Part shown: positions 7,829 through 15,265 of the stretch, one piece after another
Position numbering within the stretch: the first letter of the stretch is position 1
Layout of the letters: each line of letters starts with the position of its first letter
Origin: Saccharothrix sp.
GTDB taxonomy: Bacteria > Actinomycetota > Actinomycetes > Mycobacteriales > Pseudonocardiaceae
NCBI RefSeq assembly: GCF_031180885.1
Contig: NZ_JAPSLK010000059.1
Location: 1-53,301, forward strand
DNA: 53,301 nt
Reading direction: 5' to 3'
Notes under the pieces: model-generated
What the model was told of the DNA's origin: nothing
What the model saw: the letters and a program-made list of their open reading frames with translations, nothing else
Databases searched by the model: none
Position numbers and translations under genes: made by a program

Positions 7829-9223
7829 TCACTCGACCCGGCGCTTGGCGGGACGCAATGGGCCGGACAACCGGGGCCCGGCCAGCTTCCGCTCCAGCCG
7901 GCTCAGGCCCGTGCGCACCGGCCGGCCCAGGAACTCGCCCAGCACCACCCCGCTGGCCAGCGCCAACGCCGTGCCGGCGGCCAGGACGAGGGTCGACAGG
8001 CCGCCCACGTCCTGCTCGACGGTCAGCTGGTAAAGACCGCGGTAGGTGGTCCAGCCCGGGAGCAACGGCACCATGCCCGCCACCGCGACCACCAGCGGCG
8101 GCGTGCGCAGCCGGCGGGAGATCACCGCGCCGCCGAATCCCACGACCGTGGCGGCCACCGCCGAACAGGTGATCACGTTCGTGCCGGTGAGCACGAGCAG
8201 CCCGTACGTGCCCGTGCCGACCGCGCCGGCGGCCGCCGCGATCGGCAGGGCGGAGAGCGGGGCGTAGGCGGCCAGCGCGAAGAACGCCGAGGTCACCGCG
8301 CCCGCGACGAACTGGACCGGCACGTCGGAGATCAACGGCGGCAACGGGTCGGCGAGGGAGGTCCGCACGCCGAACTGCACCCCGGCGCGCAGGGTGAGCG
8401 CGATGCCGGTGATCAGGCCCGCGGTGAGCAGCGCGATCTCCATCAGCCGGCCGGCGGCGGTGACGTTGTACCCGGTGATCGCGTCCTGCACCGCGCCGAC
8501 CAGCGACAACCCGGACAGCAGCACCACGATCCCGGTCGCGACCAGCAGCGAGGGTCGAACGGCCGGCAACGCGTCGGTGGCGTACATGACGGTCGCTGCG
8601 GCGGTGGCCAGCGCCCCGCCGACGACCTGCTGGAAGAAGAAGGGGAGGGCGCGGCGGTTGAGCAGCCGGCCGACCCGGTCGATCAGGGCCGTGACCAGCG
8701 CGGCGGCGAGCGCGAGCAGTGGCCCGCCGCCGACCAGGAACGCCACCGCGCCCGCCATGCCCGCCCAGGCCAGGGTGGCGACCCAGCGCGGGTAGGGGTG
8801 CGGCTGCTTGGTGATCTTGTCGAGTTCGGCGTAGGCGTCGGCGGGCTTGACCTGGTTGTCGGTGATCCGCCGGATCAGGGACTCCAGCGCGGCCAGGCGG
8901 GTGTAGTCGAGGCCCCGGCTGCGCACCACCCGGAGCGAGGTGACCGGCGCGGCTTCGGTGCCCCGGTGGCAGGAGACGGTGATCGAGGTGAACGTCACGT
9001 CCACCTCGGTGCGCGGCAACCCGTACGCGTCCGCGACCGCCATGACCGTGGCCGTGGCGTCCGCGGCCCCCGCGCCACTGGCCAGCTGGACCTCGCCGAC
9101 CCGGAGGGCGAGGTCGAGGACCAGGTGGACGGTGGCGTCGTCCGGGAGAGCCGGTCCCTCGACGGGTTGCCACAGGTCAGGCACGGTCCTGGGGTCGCGG
9201 TACCGCTTGCGCCGCAGCCTCAC
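7829..9223 (-). CDS. ThrE-type threonine/serine exporter family membrane protein
   Basis: A 464-aa integral membrane protein of the ThrE family. The N-terminal cytosolic region (about 1-135) carries the conserved LDLALRVGEVQLASGAGA and the YTRLAALESLIRRI helix. About ten hydrophobic segments follow between 145 and 440, arranged as an N-terminal ThrE half and a C-terminal ThrE_2 half, ending in a basic tail. In Corynebacterium ThrE exports threonine and serine; substrate is not determinable from this sequence. The start is GTG at 9223, supported by GAGGAGG 10 bp upstream. It is transcribed away from the tRNA and towards otsA. No neighbour suggests a specific amino-acid pathway. Confidence 0.85.
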   Translation of the reverse strand: MRLRRKRYRDPRTVPDLWQPVEGPALPDDATVHLVLDLALRVGEVQLASGAGAADATATVMAVADAYGLPRTEVDVTFTSITVSCHRGTEAAPVTSLRVVRSRGLDYTRLAALESLIRRITDNQVKPADAYAELDKITKQPHPYPRWVATLAWAGMAGAVAFLVGGGPLLALAAALVTALIDRVGRLLNRRALPFFFQQVVGGALATAAATVMYATDALPAVRPSLLVATGIVVLLSGLSLVGAVQDAITGYNVTAAGRLMEIALLTAGLITGIALTLRAGVQFGVRTSLADPLPPLISDVPVQFVAGAVTSAFFALAAYAPLSALPIAAAAGAVGTGTYGLLVLTGTNVITCSAVAATVVGFGGAVISRRLRTPPLVVAVAGMVPLLPGWTTYRGLYQLTVEQDVGGLSTLVLAAGTALALASGVVLGEFLGRPVRTGLSRLERKLAGPRLSGPLRPAKRRVE

Positions 9224-9508
9224 TGGGGGTGGACCTCCTCGTGGATCACGGTTTAGCCACGCTCGACGGTGTCACATTCGCGGTTGTGTGATGCGCCACC
9301 CCCGTGCGGGGTCCCTGGTGCGGGTGGGTCGATCACTGTGCGTTCAGCTCTGTTGATGCCGCTGGCCAGCGGTTTTAGGTGTTCCTTGGGCCACTCGGAC
9401 GGTGTCCGGAACCTCCCAATGGACCAATGTCGGGACACCCTGAGCAGACCGTTCGCCGCAGGTAGCACCTGTTGCGGGCGCTTACGATGTCCCCGGCGCA
9501 TCCGCCGC

Positions 9509-9584
9509 GCCGGTGTAGCTCAATTGGCAGAGCACTCGCCTTGTAAGCGAAAGGTTAGGGGTTCAAGTCCCCTCACCGGCTCCA
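9509..9584 (+). tRNA. tRNA-Thr (anticodon UGU), host of the element
   Basis: A complete cloverleaf. The acceptor stem GCCGGTG pairs with CACCGGC (9574-9580), the D stem is GCTC/GAGC, the anticodon loop is CTTGTAA giving UGU (Thr), and the T arm contains GGTTCAA. The 27-43 pair of the anticodon stem is C-A. An encoded CCA is present at 9582-9584. The 3' part from 9540 is the attL core of the element. Confidence 0.95.
9540..9583 (+). other. attL core (44-bp direct repeat within tRNA-Thr)
   Basis: Identical over 44 bp to 22902-22945. It begins at the 5' edge of the anticodon loop and runs through the discriminator and first two bases of CCA, so insertion leaves a functional tRNA at the left end. 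Confidence 0.97.
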
Positions 9585-9590
9585 ATAGCA

Positions 9591-9630
9591 GTACCCCCCT
9601 GACCAGCGGCAATGCCGTTCAGGGGGGTAC
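9591..9630. terminator. Terminator hairpin downstream of tRNA-Thr, carried by the element
   Basis: A perfect 12-bp stem (9591-9602 with 9619-9630) encloses a second small stem (9607-9610 with 9614-9617). It lies 6 bp after the tRNA CCA and 32 bp beyond the convergent integrase stop, so it can end both transcripts. Confidence 0.85.
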
Positions 9631-9646
9631 CGAGCGGGACTAGCGG

Positions 9647-9665
9647 GGTCTCAGTTTGGGTCTCA
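9647..9665. other. Left arm-like site for integrase/excisionase
   Basis: This 19-bp sequence (GGTCTCAGTTTGGGTCTCA) matches 17 of 19 bases at 22787-22805, near the other end and in the same orientation. It overlaps the integrase stop codon. Arm-type binding sites are expected at such positions, but the role is inferred. Confidence 0.55.
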
Positions 9666-10985
9666 CTTGTCCTTCCACAGGTGGTCCCCGACCTGCTTGG
9701 CGACGCGCATGGTCAGCTCAGACGGCATGTGCTGGTACCGAGCGGCCATCGAGATCTGCGACCACCCCATGATCTCCATGACCGCGCGCGGCGGTACGCC
9801 CATTACCAACAAGATGGTGGCGGCGGTGTGCCGCGCGTCGTGCAGCCGTGCGTCCCTGACCCCTGCCTCGGTCAGCAGCTCCTTCCACTCGTCGTGGTCG
9901 CGTCGCGGGTCCAAAGGTTTCCCGTTCGGCTGGGCGAAGACCCAGTCACCCTCGCGCCATTCGCTGCCTGCACGGTCGCGCTCCGCGTCCTGAACTTCTT
10001 TGTGCTCACGGAGCAAGTCCAGCAATGGGCCGGGAATGCCGACCGCGCGCCGTCCCGCCCGCGACTTCACGGGCACTTCGCGGAGACCGCCGCCGTGCCG
10101 GTGAGGGCAGATGACGGCATGGGCGGTGCAATCAGGCGGACATGGCGGCGGACACGGCTTGCGCTTGTGCGCCTTACAAGTCGGCTTGCACGGCTTCACC
10201 TTGTGCCGTCGTGCGCCACACGCGTTCGGGTCGTCGCACCCGTGCTTCCACTTGTGCCGCTGGATCTGGCGGGGTGTCCGCAGAACGCCGCCGTCGAAGT
10301 CGATGCGCGCCCACTTCAGCCCCAGCGCCTCACCCTTGCGCAGCCCTAGCGCGAGCGCGACGGCGAACCGTGCACCGTTCCGGCGCGTTGCAGCACACTT
10401 CAGAATCTGCTGTGCTTCCTCGAACGTGAACGGTTCGACTTCCTGCTCTTCCACGTGTGGAGCCTTTGCCAGTGAAGCCGGGTTCACCGTGATGTGGCCG
10501 CGCTTCACCGCGACGTTCAACGCCGTTCTTGCCGTGCGGTGCACTTGATGGGCGTATCCGGCTGAGCGGCCTTGAGCCTGCATTTTGACGTACAGCTTTT
10601 CCAAGTGTTCGGGCTGAAGTCGGTGGAGGCGGTGCGCGCCCACACCAGGGATGAGCCACTTGTGAACCGCGTAGTGGTACGCCGATGCGGCGTTCGGCGT
10701 GATCGACGGCGTGGCGATGTTGTCCAGCCAGTGCACCAGCCACTTCTCAACGGTCCAGCCCTTACCCGGCTTGCGCACCTTCCCACTGTCGCGTTGCCGC
10801 TCGTACTCACGTACCGCAGCGATAACGTCCTTCTCATCCTTCCGCTTGACGTGGCGGCGGTCCGGTTTGCCGTCGTCCCTAACGCCCATCGTGACGCGGC
10901 CGTGCCAATAGCCGTCGTTGCCAAGGTAGATGCTGCTTGCGCCGTTGGGTGCGCGGGTTCCCTCGGGTCGCTTCTTGCGTGCCAT
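9663..10985 (-). CDS. int: Tyrosine site-specific integrase with Cys-rich insertion
   Basis: A 440-aa tyrosine recombinase that would integrate and, with Xis, excise the element at tRNA-Thr. The N-terminal arm-binding and SAM-like core-binding region spans about 15-170. The catalytic domain shows R216 (LGLRKGE), K307 on the beta hairpin, H382 and R385 (LHDARHT), W408 in the His/Trp position (MGWS) and nucleophile Y417 (ARYQHM). Between R216 and K307 lies an unusual insertion, about 249-297, with eight Cys and several His, probably one or two zinc-binding modules. The ATG at 10985 has GGAGG upstream. It follows xis with a 19-bp gap, so the two are probably co-transcribed. The gene ends about 80 bp from the attL core, the usual place for an AICE integrase. 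Confidence 0.95.
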   Translation of the reverse strand: MARKKRPEGTRAPNGASSIYLGNDGYWHGRVTMGVRDDGKPDRRHVKRKDEKDVIAAVREYERQRDSGKVRKPGKGWTVEKWLVHWLDNIATPSITPNAASAYHYAVHKWLIPGVGAHRLHRLQPEHLEKLYVKMQAQGRSAGYAHQVHRTARTALNVAVKRGHITVNPASLAKAPHVEEQEVEPFTFEEAQQILKCAATRRNGARFAVALALGLRKGEALGLKWARIDFDGGVLRTPRQIQRHKWKHGCDDPNACGARRHKVKPCKPTCKAHKRKPCPPPCPPDCTAHAVICPHRHGGGLREVPVKSRAGRRAVGIPGPLLDLLREHKEVQDAERDRAGSEWREGDWVFAQPNGKPLDPRRDHDEWKELLTEAGVRDARLHDARHTAATILLVMGVPPRAVMEIMGWSQISMAARYQHMPSELTMRVAKQVGDHLWKDK

Positions 10986-11004
10986 GCGTGTGCCTCCGAG
11001 TTGG

Positions 11005-11301
11005 TCAGGCGGCGTGCGGGTAGGTGGTCAGGCGGCGCGCGAATTCCGCGATAGCGGATGTGGGGACGCGCCGAAGGCGTCCGATCCGGATGGATTCGAG
11101 GTCTCCCCTGCTGATCAGGGCGTAAGCGCGGGTGCGGCTGATGCCGAGTCGGTTCGCGGCTTCCTCGACGGTGAGCAGAGTGCGTTCCGGTGACTGGCGC
11201 GGTTCGGGAATGGTGGGCGGTTGGTGTGCGGTGATTTCGGCGAGGAGTTCGCCGAGTCGGTGAAGCAGCGACGCGAGTTCGAGGTGAGCGTCGTGGTTCA
11301 T
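11005..11301 (-). CDS. xis: Excisionase-like helix-turn-helix DNA-binding protein
   Basis: A 98-aa protein. The C-terminal part (about 42-92) is an HTH_17/MerR-like winged helix-turn-helix: LLTVEEAANRLGISRTRAYA, then a wing SIRIGRLRRVPTSAIAEFARRL, typical of AlpA- and Xis-type proteins. The N-terminal part is a short helix, LELASLLHRLGELLAEI, possibly for oligomerisation. I chose the ATG at 11301; the open frame continues upstream without a better start. It precedes int by 19 bp on the same strand, the usual xis-int pair. Its upstream region carries the left 83-bp array of 9-bp sites beginning 37 bp before the start codon. Whether it binds that array is unknown. Confidence 0.8.
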   Translation of the reverse strand: MNHDAHLELASLLHRLGELLAEITAHQPPTIPEPRQSPERTLLTVEEAANRLGISRTRAYALISRGDLESIRIGRLRRVPTSAIAEFARRLTTYPHAA

Positions 11302-11337
11302 CGCCGGGTGTCCTCTCGTGCGGTGGTGCGGGACTGG

Positions 11338-11420
11338 GTGGGACAGGTGTGGTGGGGCCTGTCCCACCCGGTTTGTGCTGGTCAGGTGGTGTGGCGAGAC
11401 AGGTGGGACAGGTGGGACAG
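11338..11420 (+). repeat. Left 83-bp array of GTGGGACAG sites
   Basis: Site order on the plus strand: GTGGGACAG (11338-11346), 12-bp spacer, CTGTCCCAC (11359-11367), 27-bp spacer, then CGAGACAG followed by two head-to-tail GTGGGACAG copies (11395-11420). The first two form an inverted pair extending to 12 bp (11336-11347 with 11358-11369). It lies between the RepA-like ATPase stop and the xis start. The same layout recurs inverted at 22322-22404. Confidence 0.85.
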
Positions 11421-11444
11421 GGGTCGCGTGGGGTGTCCCGGCGG

Positions 11445-12410
11445 TCAGGGCAGGGGCACGTAGTAGCGGCTGGTCGCGTCTTTGGTGAGCTGTCCCGCTT
11501 CCTGCATCCGGGCGCAGGTCTTGCGGACGTTGCCCGCGTTGATGCCGGTTGCTGCGGCGATTTCGGCGGGGGTGCTTCCGGGGTGTTCGCGCAGGTAGCG
11601 CAGGATCGCTACGCGGGTGTCCCCCGCCGTGTGGTCGACGGCCGGGCCGTCCAAAAGGGACCACGCGCCGTTGGTGGGGTCGAAGCTGAGCGCGTAGTCG
11701 TTCTCTTCGACGTCCCGGCCGGTGACGTGCAGAACGCCGTCCGCGTTGTTACGCGCGCGTTCGAGCACCAGGACGGCGTCCGCCGCGCCCGCGATGCCGT
11801 TGGTACCGGACACGGTGGCCAGGAAGTCCTCTGACGCCGCTTTGCGGACGTGGTGGACCAGAACCACGGAGATCCCGTAGTGGTCGGCCACGCGCTTGAT
11901 GCGACCGACCGCGCGGTAGTCCGCGTCGTATTGCTGGGTGTTGACCGGCTCGTTTCCCCGGATTTTGGCGAAGACGTCGATGACGACCAGGCGGGCGGTC
12001 GGGTTGAGGTTGAGCCACCCGGCGATTTCCCGGTCACCGCCCTGGGGCAGTGGCGGGCAGTCGGTGGCGAGGGTGAGCAGCGGCGGCGCGGCGGTGTCCC
12101 CGAGCATCTTGCCCATGCGGGTCTTCAACCGGCGGGCGGTGTCTTCCAGCGCCAGGTAGAGCACCGGGGCGGGCGGTCCGGTGTCGATGGAGCCGAACGC
12201 GGGCTGTCCGGCCGCGATGGACAGCCCCAGCCCCAGGGACATCCAGGACTTGCCGACCTTGGGCGGTCCGGCGAGCAGGGAGACGCCTTCGCACAGCACG
12301 CCGGGGACGGCCCAGCGCGGGTCGGGGAAGTCGGCGCGCATCAGCCGGTCTGCGGTCCACGAGTCGGCGAACGGCTCGCGTTCCTCGGGCGGGACGGGCG
12401 GGGTGTTCAT
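11445..12410 (-). CDS. RepA-type AAA ATPase with C-terminal winged helix
   Basis: A 321-aa RecA-fold ATPase of the AAA_25/RepA group, related to plasmid replicative helicases. Walker A is GPPKVGKS at about 48-55, a LYLALED motif follows near 84-90, and Walker B is LVVIDVFAKI with the Asp near 146. The segment VLVHHVRK and the following region are also typical. The last 60 residues form a small winged helix (TPAEIAAATGINAGNVRKT). The start is ATG at 12410, overlapping the methyltransferase stop as ATGA, so translation is coupled. With the primase-polymerase two genes upstream it probably forms the replication module of the excised element, acting as helicase or loader. A RadA-like or accessory partition role cannot be excluded. 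Confidence 0.8.
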   Translation of the reverse strand: MNTPPVPPEEREPFADSWTADRLMRADFPDPRWAVPGVLCEGVSLLAGPPKVGKSWMSLGLGLSIAAGQPAFGSIDTGPPAPVLYLALEDTARRLKTRMGKMLGDTAAPPLLTLATDCPPLPQGGDREIAGWLNLNPTARLVVIDVFAKIRGNEPVNTQQYDADYRAVGRIKRVADHYGISVVLVHHVRKAASEDFLATVSGTNGIAGAADAVLVLERARNNADGVLHVTGRDVEENDYALSFDPTNGAWSLLDGPAVDHTAGDTRVAILRYLREHPGSTPAEIAAATGINAGNVRKTCARMQEAGQLTKDATSRYYVPLP

Positions 12411-13357
12411 GCGGCGTTCTCCCTCGTGCGGGCGCGGTAGGCGGCTTGGCGGCAGGCGTGGGAGCAGTGGCGCGGCCACCGGCCGGTGTCGGGTCGGCGA
12501 AGCGGCTTGCCGCAGCGGCAGAGACGGGCGGTGACCAGGCCGGATGCGTCGTTTTCGTCACCGGGGGCCGCGGTGGAACCGTCACTCGGTGACGCTTCCC
12601 ACCGGTGGCTACCGTCACCGGCCGGGCGTGACGGAAGGGTCCAGGACGCTTCCGTCACGGGCCGCAGGTGGCGGGCGTGGCCCATGAGCTGGGTGCCGAG
12701 CCAGAACGTGTAGGCGGGTGGGATGGCCTGGGTGAGGTCGGTCCAGGGCATCCAGTCGATGCCCATCGCTTCCCGGCCCCGGTCGGCGGACGTGCGCTCT
12801 GCGGGTGACGCTTCCCCGCCGGCTGGCTTTCGTCCCGGTGACGCTTCCCGGTCGACCGGCTTTCGTCTCGGGCGTTGGCCGTACGCGCCGTAGACCGGCA
12901 CCGCCCGCGTCCCGGTGTCGTGGTGGCACTCCGTCCCGAACAACGCCAGGTTGGACTCGAACAGCCGGTGCCGCTGGACGTCCAACCGCAGCGTGCGCCC
13001 GCAGAGCTGGACGGGGTCGATCAGCGGCGAGCCGGGCACGTTCTCGATGACGTAGCCCCAGATGTCCCCCCGTTCGACGGCCTCACGCAGCCGCTGGCGG
13101 ATCGGTTCCACCAAGTCGGGGTGGTCGGCCCGGCGGTGCTTCGGCGTGGCCTGCGAGTAGAGCTGACACGGCGGGGACGCGGTGACCACGTCGTAGCCGG
13201 ACAGGTCCACGGTGAGCGCGTCAGCTTGGACGAACGGGAACGGGTAATGGGGCTGCGGGTCGATGTCCACGCCGGTCACGTCGAACCCGGCGGCGTGGTA
13301 CCCGGCGGACGCGCCACCCGCGCGACAGAACAGGTCGAGTAAGCGCGGGCGGTTCAC
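12407..13357 (-). CDS. C5-cytosine DNA methyltransferase with C-terminal zinc finger
   Basis: A 316-aa S-adenosylmethionine-dependent DNA cytosine methyltransferase. Motif I is LLDLFCRAGGASAGY (6-20), motif IV has SPPCQ with catalytic C64, motif VI is ENVP (115-118) and motif VIII-like QRHRLFES follows near 128-135. AIPPAYTFWLG at about 211-221 resembles the terminal helix motif. The segments at about 163-190 and 238-272 are low-complexity linkers encoded by the element's dispersed repeat. The last 40 residues are a Cys-rich finger (C280, C282, C298, C302). The GTG start at 13357 overlaps the primase-polymerase stop, and its own stop overlaps the ATPase start. No restriction endonuclease is adjacent, so it probably protects the element against host restriction or marks it, rather than forming a complete restriction-modification pair. 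Confidence 0.88.
   Translation of the reverse strand: MNRPRLLDLFCRAGGASAGYHAAGFDVTGVDIDPQPHYPFPFVQADALTVDLSGYDVVTASPPCQLYSQATPKHRRADHPDLVEPIRQRLREAVERGDIWGYVIENVPGSPLIDPVQLCGRTLRLDVQRHRLFESNLALFGTECHHDTGTRAVPVYGAYGQRPRRKPVDREASPGRKPAGGEASPAERTSADRGREAMGIDWMPWTDLTQAIPPAYTFWLGTQLMGHARHLRPVTEASWTLPSRPAGDGSHRWEASPSDGSTAAPGDENDASGLVTARLCRCGKPLRRPDTGRWPRHCSHACRQAAYRARTRENAA
12805..12870. repeat. Two tandem copies of a 33-bp dispersed repeat inside the methyltransferase gene
   Basis: Units start at 12805 and 12838, each beginning GTGACGCTTCCC and ending in a TTTCGTC-type sequence. Related copies occur at 18134-18166 and, inverted, at 22476-22506. Here they encode the REASPGRKPAGGEASP linker. Confidence 0.8.
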
Positions 13358-14235
13358 GCGGCCACCTGCCGGGGGCGGCGGGCACCGGCCCGCAGTCCGC
13401 TGGTGATGGTCTGCTCTGCGGCGTAGGCGCTGTAGGCGTTCACGGCGATGTGCCCGGCGGCGGCGTGCATCAGCGTGTCGCGGACTTGGTCCTCGGTCAG
13501 CGCGCCACCGGCCACGAGCTGCCCCAGGGCTTGCGCGGCGCAGTAGAGGGCGAAGTTGCGTTGTCCGCCGCGCGCGCCCTCCACCCGGGCGACTTCCGCG
13601 TCGATGGCGGCCTTGAGGTACTTCCCACGCCGGTCCCCGGCGCTGGCGCGCAGGGGCACCGGGGCGGGCGGCGGCGGGGGCAGCGGCGCGGGGCGCAGCA
13701 GCGTGGCGAGCCAGCCGGGCAGCGGCACCACCGGGAGGTCCTCGGTGAGGGTGTAGGCGCGGCCGTCGACGGTCGAGCCGGGCGCGACGACGTAGCCGCC
13801 GTGCGCGCGGGTGTCGATGAGCCGACCCAGCTTGCCCGCGCTGTTGCGGTACTCCGTGTCGGCGGGGGCGGTGAAGTACAGGTGCCAACCCTCGGACGGG
13901 GTGGTCACGGTGCGGGTGTCCACCGGTAGCGGCTGGTCGTACAGCCCGCACAACGACGACAGGGTCTCCAGCCCGTGGCCGATGTCGCCGGGGGTCTGCT
14001 TGTCCGGCTTGGCCACGTCCAGGTCCACCACGACCAGCCCGGCCGGGCCGGTGGCCAACCCGATGTTGTACGGCCCGGCCGTCCAGCAGCGGCGGATGCG
14101 GTCGGTGTCGGTGGTGGCGCGCTGTTCCCAGTCGCGGATGGCGGGCCGCTTGCCGCCGGGCACGAGCGGGAACACCGGCCAGCCGTGGTCGGCGGCGTCC
14201 AACGCTGCGGACAGCAAGCGGTTGTGATCCGACAT
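13354..14235 (-). CDS. Bifunctional DNA primase/polymerase (prim-pol domain)
   Basis: A 293-aa protein with an N-terminal prim-pol domain of the archaeo-eukaryotic primase fold, found in many plasmid and AICE replication proteins. Visible motifs are GWPVFPLVPGGKRPAI (about 18-33), the metal-binding LVVVDLDV (Asp pair near 85-87), the GWHLYF strand and the DTRAHGGYVVAPGS segment. A proline-rich hinge (PAPLPPPPPAPVP) joins a C-terminal helical part that resembles a primase accessory domain. The ATG at 14235 has AGGAGA 5 bp upstream. Its stop overlaps the methyltransferase start (GTGA). It probably primes replication of the excised circle together with the ATPase two genes downstream. No separate RepSA-type initiator is present. 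Confidence 0.88.
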   Translation of the reverse strand: MSDHNRLLSAALDAADHGWPVFPLVPGGKRPAIRDWEQRATTDTDRIRRCWTAGPYNIGLATGPAGLVVVDLDVAKPDKQTPGDIGHGLETLSSLCGLYDQPLPVDTRTVTTPSEGWHLYFTAPADTEYRNSAGKLGRLIDTRAHGGYVVAPGSTVDGRAYTLTEDLPVVPLPGWLATLLRPAPLPPPPPAPVPLRASAGDRRGKYLKAAIDAEVARVEGARGGQRNFALYCAAQALGQLVAGGALTEDQVRDTLMHAAAGHIAVNAYSAYAAEQTITSGLRAGARRPRQVAA

Positions 14236-14275
14236 GACAGTCTCCTGTGGACGATGGCGAGAGGGTTTCTGGAGA

Positions 14276-14314
14276 CTCACGGCGGGGGCGGGGTGGTCAC
14301 GTCCCCGCCGTGAG
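14276..14314 (-). terminator. Hairpin between the 148-aa gene and the primase-polymerase gene
   Basis: A perfect 12-bp stem (14276-14287 with 14303-14314) and 15-nt loop lie in the only sizeable gap of the downstream operon half. It may end or attenuate transcription from the transfer genes before the replication genes. Confidence 0.6.
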
Positions 14315-14329
14315 CAGCGGGAGGGGTGG

Positions 14330-14776
14330 TCAGTCCGGGTGGATGCGGCCCGCTTGGATGCGGAAGCCGCCGCCGTTGTCCGGCCCGTCGAAGTCGAAGT
14401 CGGGTCCGTTGGAGCCGAACGCCACCGGGCCGTTGATGACCGCCGCCTGGTACACGGTGCTTCCCGGTCCGGCGTTGGCGCTGTTGTTGACCACGACCAC
14501 GGTGTCCGGGGTGGACGTGGTGGCGGTGGCGCGTTCGGTGGTCACGTCCCCGTCCTGAGGTGCGGTGTCGTTGTGGCGCATGGCTTGCTTGGCTTTCTCG
14601 TGTGCGGTGCGGGCGGCGTCCAGGCGCTGCTGTGCGTCGGCGACGGCGGCGGCGTCACCGCTGGCCTTGGCCTCGCGCAGTGCTTTGCGGGCGCGGGAGA
14701 CGCGTTTGCGGGTGGTCTGGGTGGCGCGGCTGGTGGTGTGGCTGCCGTCGCAGCGGCGTCCACCGGTTCGGCACAT
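14330..14776 (-). CDS. Hypothetical element protein with basic coiled-coil start
   Basis: A 148-aa soluble protein with no family I can name. Residues 1-25 are Thr/Arg rich with two Cys. Residues about 22-65 form a strongly charged predicted coiled coil (SRARKALREAKASGD, then AQQRLDAARTAHEKAKQAM). The rest is Thr-rich and then contains VVVVNNSANAGPGSTVYQAAVI followed by Gly/Asp-rich repeats like a small beta-roll. The ATG at 14776 follows GGGGG; the preceding small membrane gene stops 1 bp before it, so they are co-translated. The context, immediately downstream of traB and the CTAG-rich patch, suggests a transfer-related role, which is inference only. A longer frame reaches 15064 but overlaps the better-supported upstream gene. 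Confidence 0.65.
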   Translation of the reverse strand: MCRTGGRRCDGSHTTSRATQTTRKRVSRARKALREAKASGDAAAVADAQQRLDAARTAHEKAKQAMRHNDTAPQDGDVTTERATATTSTPDTVVVVNNSANAGPGSTVYQAAVINGPVAFGSNGPDFDFDGPDNGGGFRIQAGRIHPD

Positions 14777-14777
14777 G

Positions 14778-15113
14778 TCACGTCCCCCCGTTGACCTGGT
14801 CGCGGCGGTGGTTGGCGGCGGCGCGGCGGGCGCGGCGGACGCGGGTGGCGGCGTTGAGCGCCTTGCGGCCGGTGCGCAGGGTCTTGCCGGTGCCGCCGCA
14901 GCGGTGGCAGGTGCGGTAGGCGCGGAGGAACTTGGACTGGTGGTGACCAGCGCCTTTGCAGGCCCGGCAGTTCTTGAACGGGTAGGCGAGCAGTAAGCCG
15001 AAGTGCAGGAGGGCGTAGCCGGTGAGGATGAGCCAGCCGGTGACGCTGACCTGCGTGTTGTCACTGAGCGTGCACAGAACGGCGATGGCGAGAACGAGTC
15101 GTGAGGGGGTCAC
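14778..15113 (-). CDS. Small membrane protein with DnaJ-like CxxCxG zinc motifs
   Basis: A 111-aa protein. An N-terminal hydrophobic segment (about 4-18) and a second one (about 25-45) are followed by two CxxCxG motifs, CRACKGAG and CHRCGGTG, separated by about 15 residues, as in the zinc domain of DnaJ. The C-terminus is very basic (RKALNAATRVRRARRAA), likely facing the cytosol and nucleic acid. The start is GTG at 15113 with GGAGG 6 bp upstream. Related small Cys-motif membrane proteins are common in actinobacterial conjugative elements, but no function is established to my knowledge. It is the first gene after the CTAG-rich patch downstream of traB. Confidence 0.7.
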   Translation of the reverse strand: MTPSRLVLAIAVLCTLSDNTQVSVTGWLILTGYALLHFGLLLAYPFKNCRACKGAGHHQSKFLRAYRTCHRCGGTGKTLRTGRKALNAATRVRRARRAAANHRRDQVNGGT

Positions 15114-15155
15114 AGGAGGCCTCCGGGGCCGGTTTTTGGGTGTGGGGCACCGACG

Positions 15156-15257
15156 CCGCTAGGAACTAGGGCGCTGATCAGGTGTGTTGTGTGGGGCTAG
15201 CGGGGGCGCTAGGTCTAGCGGGGTGTGGTGCTAGACCCAGCGCGCTCCGGGGCTAGG
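15156..15257 (-). other. CTAG-rich direct repeats next to traB (candidate clt/TRS)
   Basis: Seven CTAG tetramers occur within about 100 bp. Four octamers share a CTAGG end in the same orientation: CCGCTAGG (15156), GAACTAGG (15163), GCGCTAGG (15206) and GGGCTAGG (15250). GCTAGCGGGG and TCTAGCGGGG add two more related sites. TraB proteins bind 8-bp direct repeats in a non-coding clt locus usually near traB, and this patch begins 9 bp beyond the translocase stop. The binding role is inferred. Confidence 0.5.
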
Positions 15258-15265
15258 CGTTCGCC

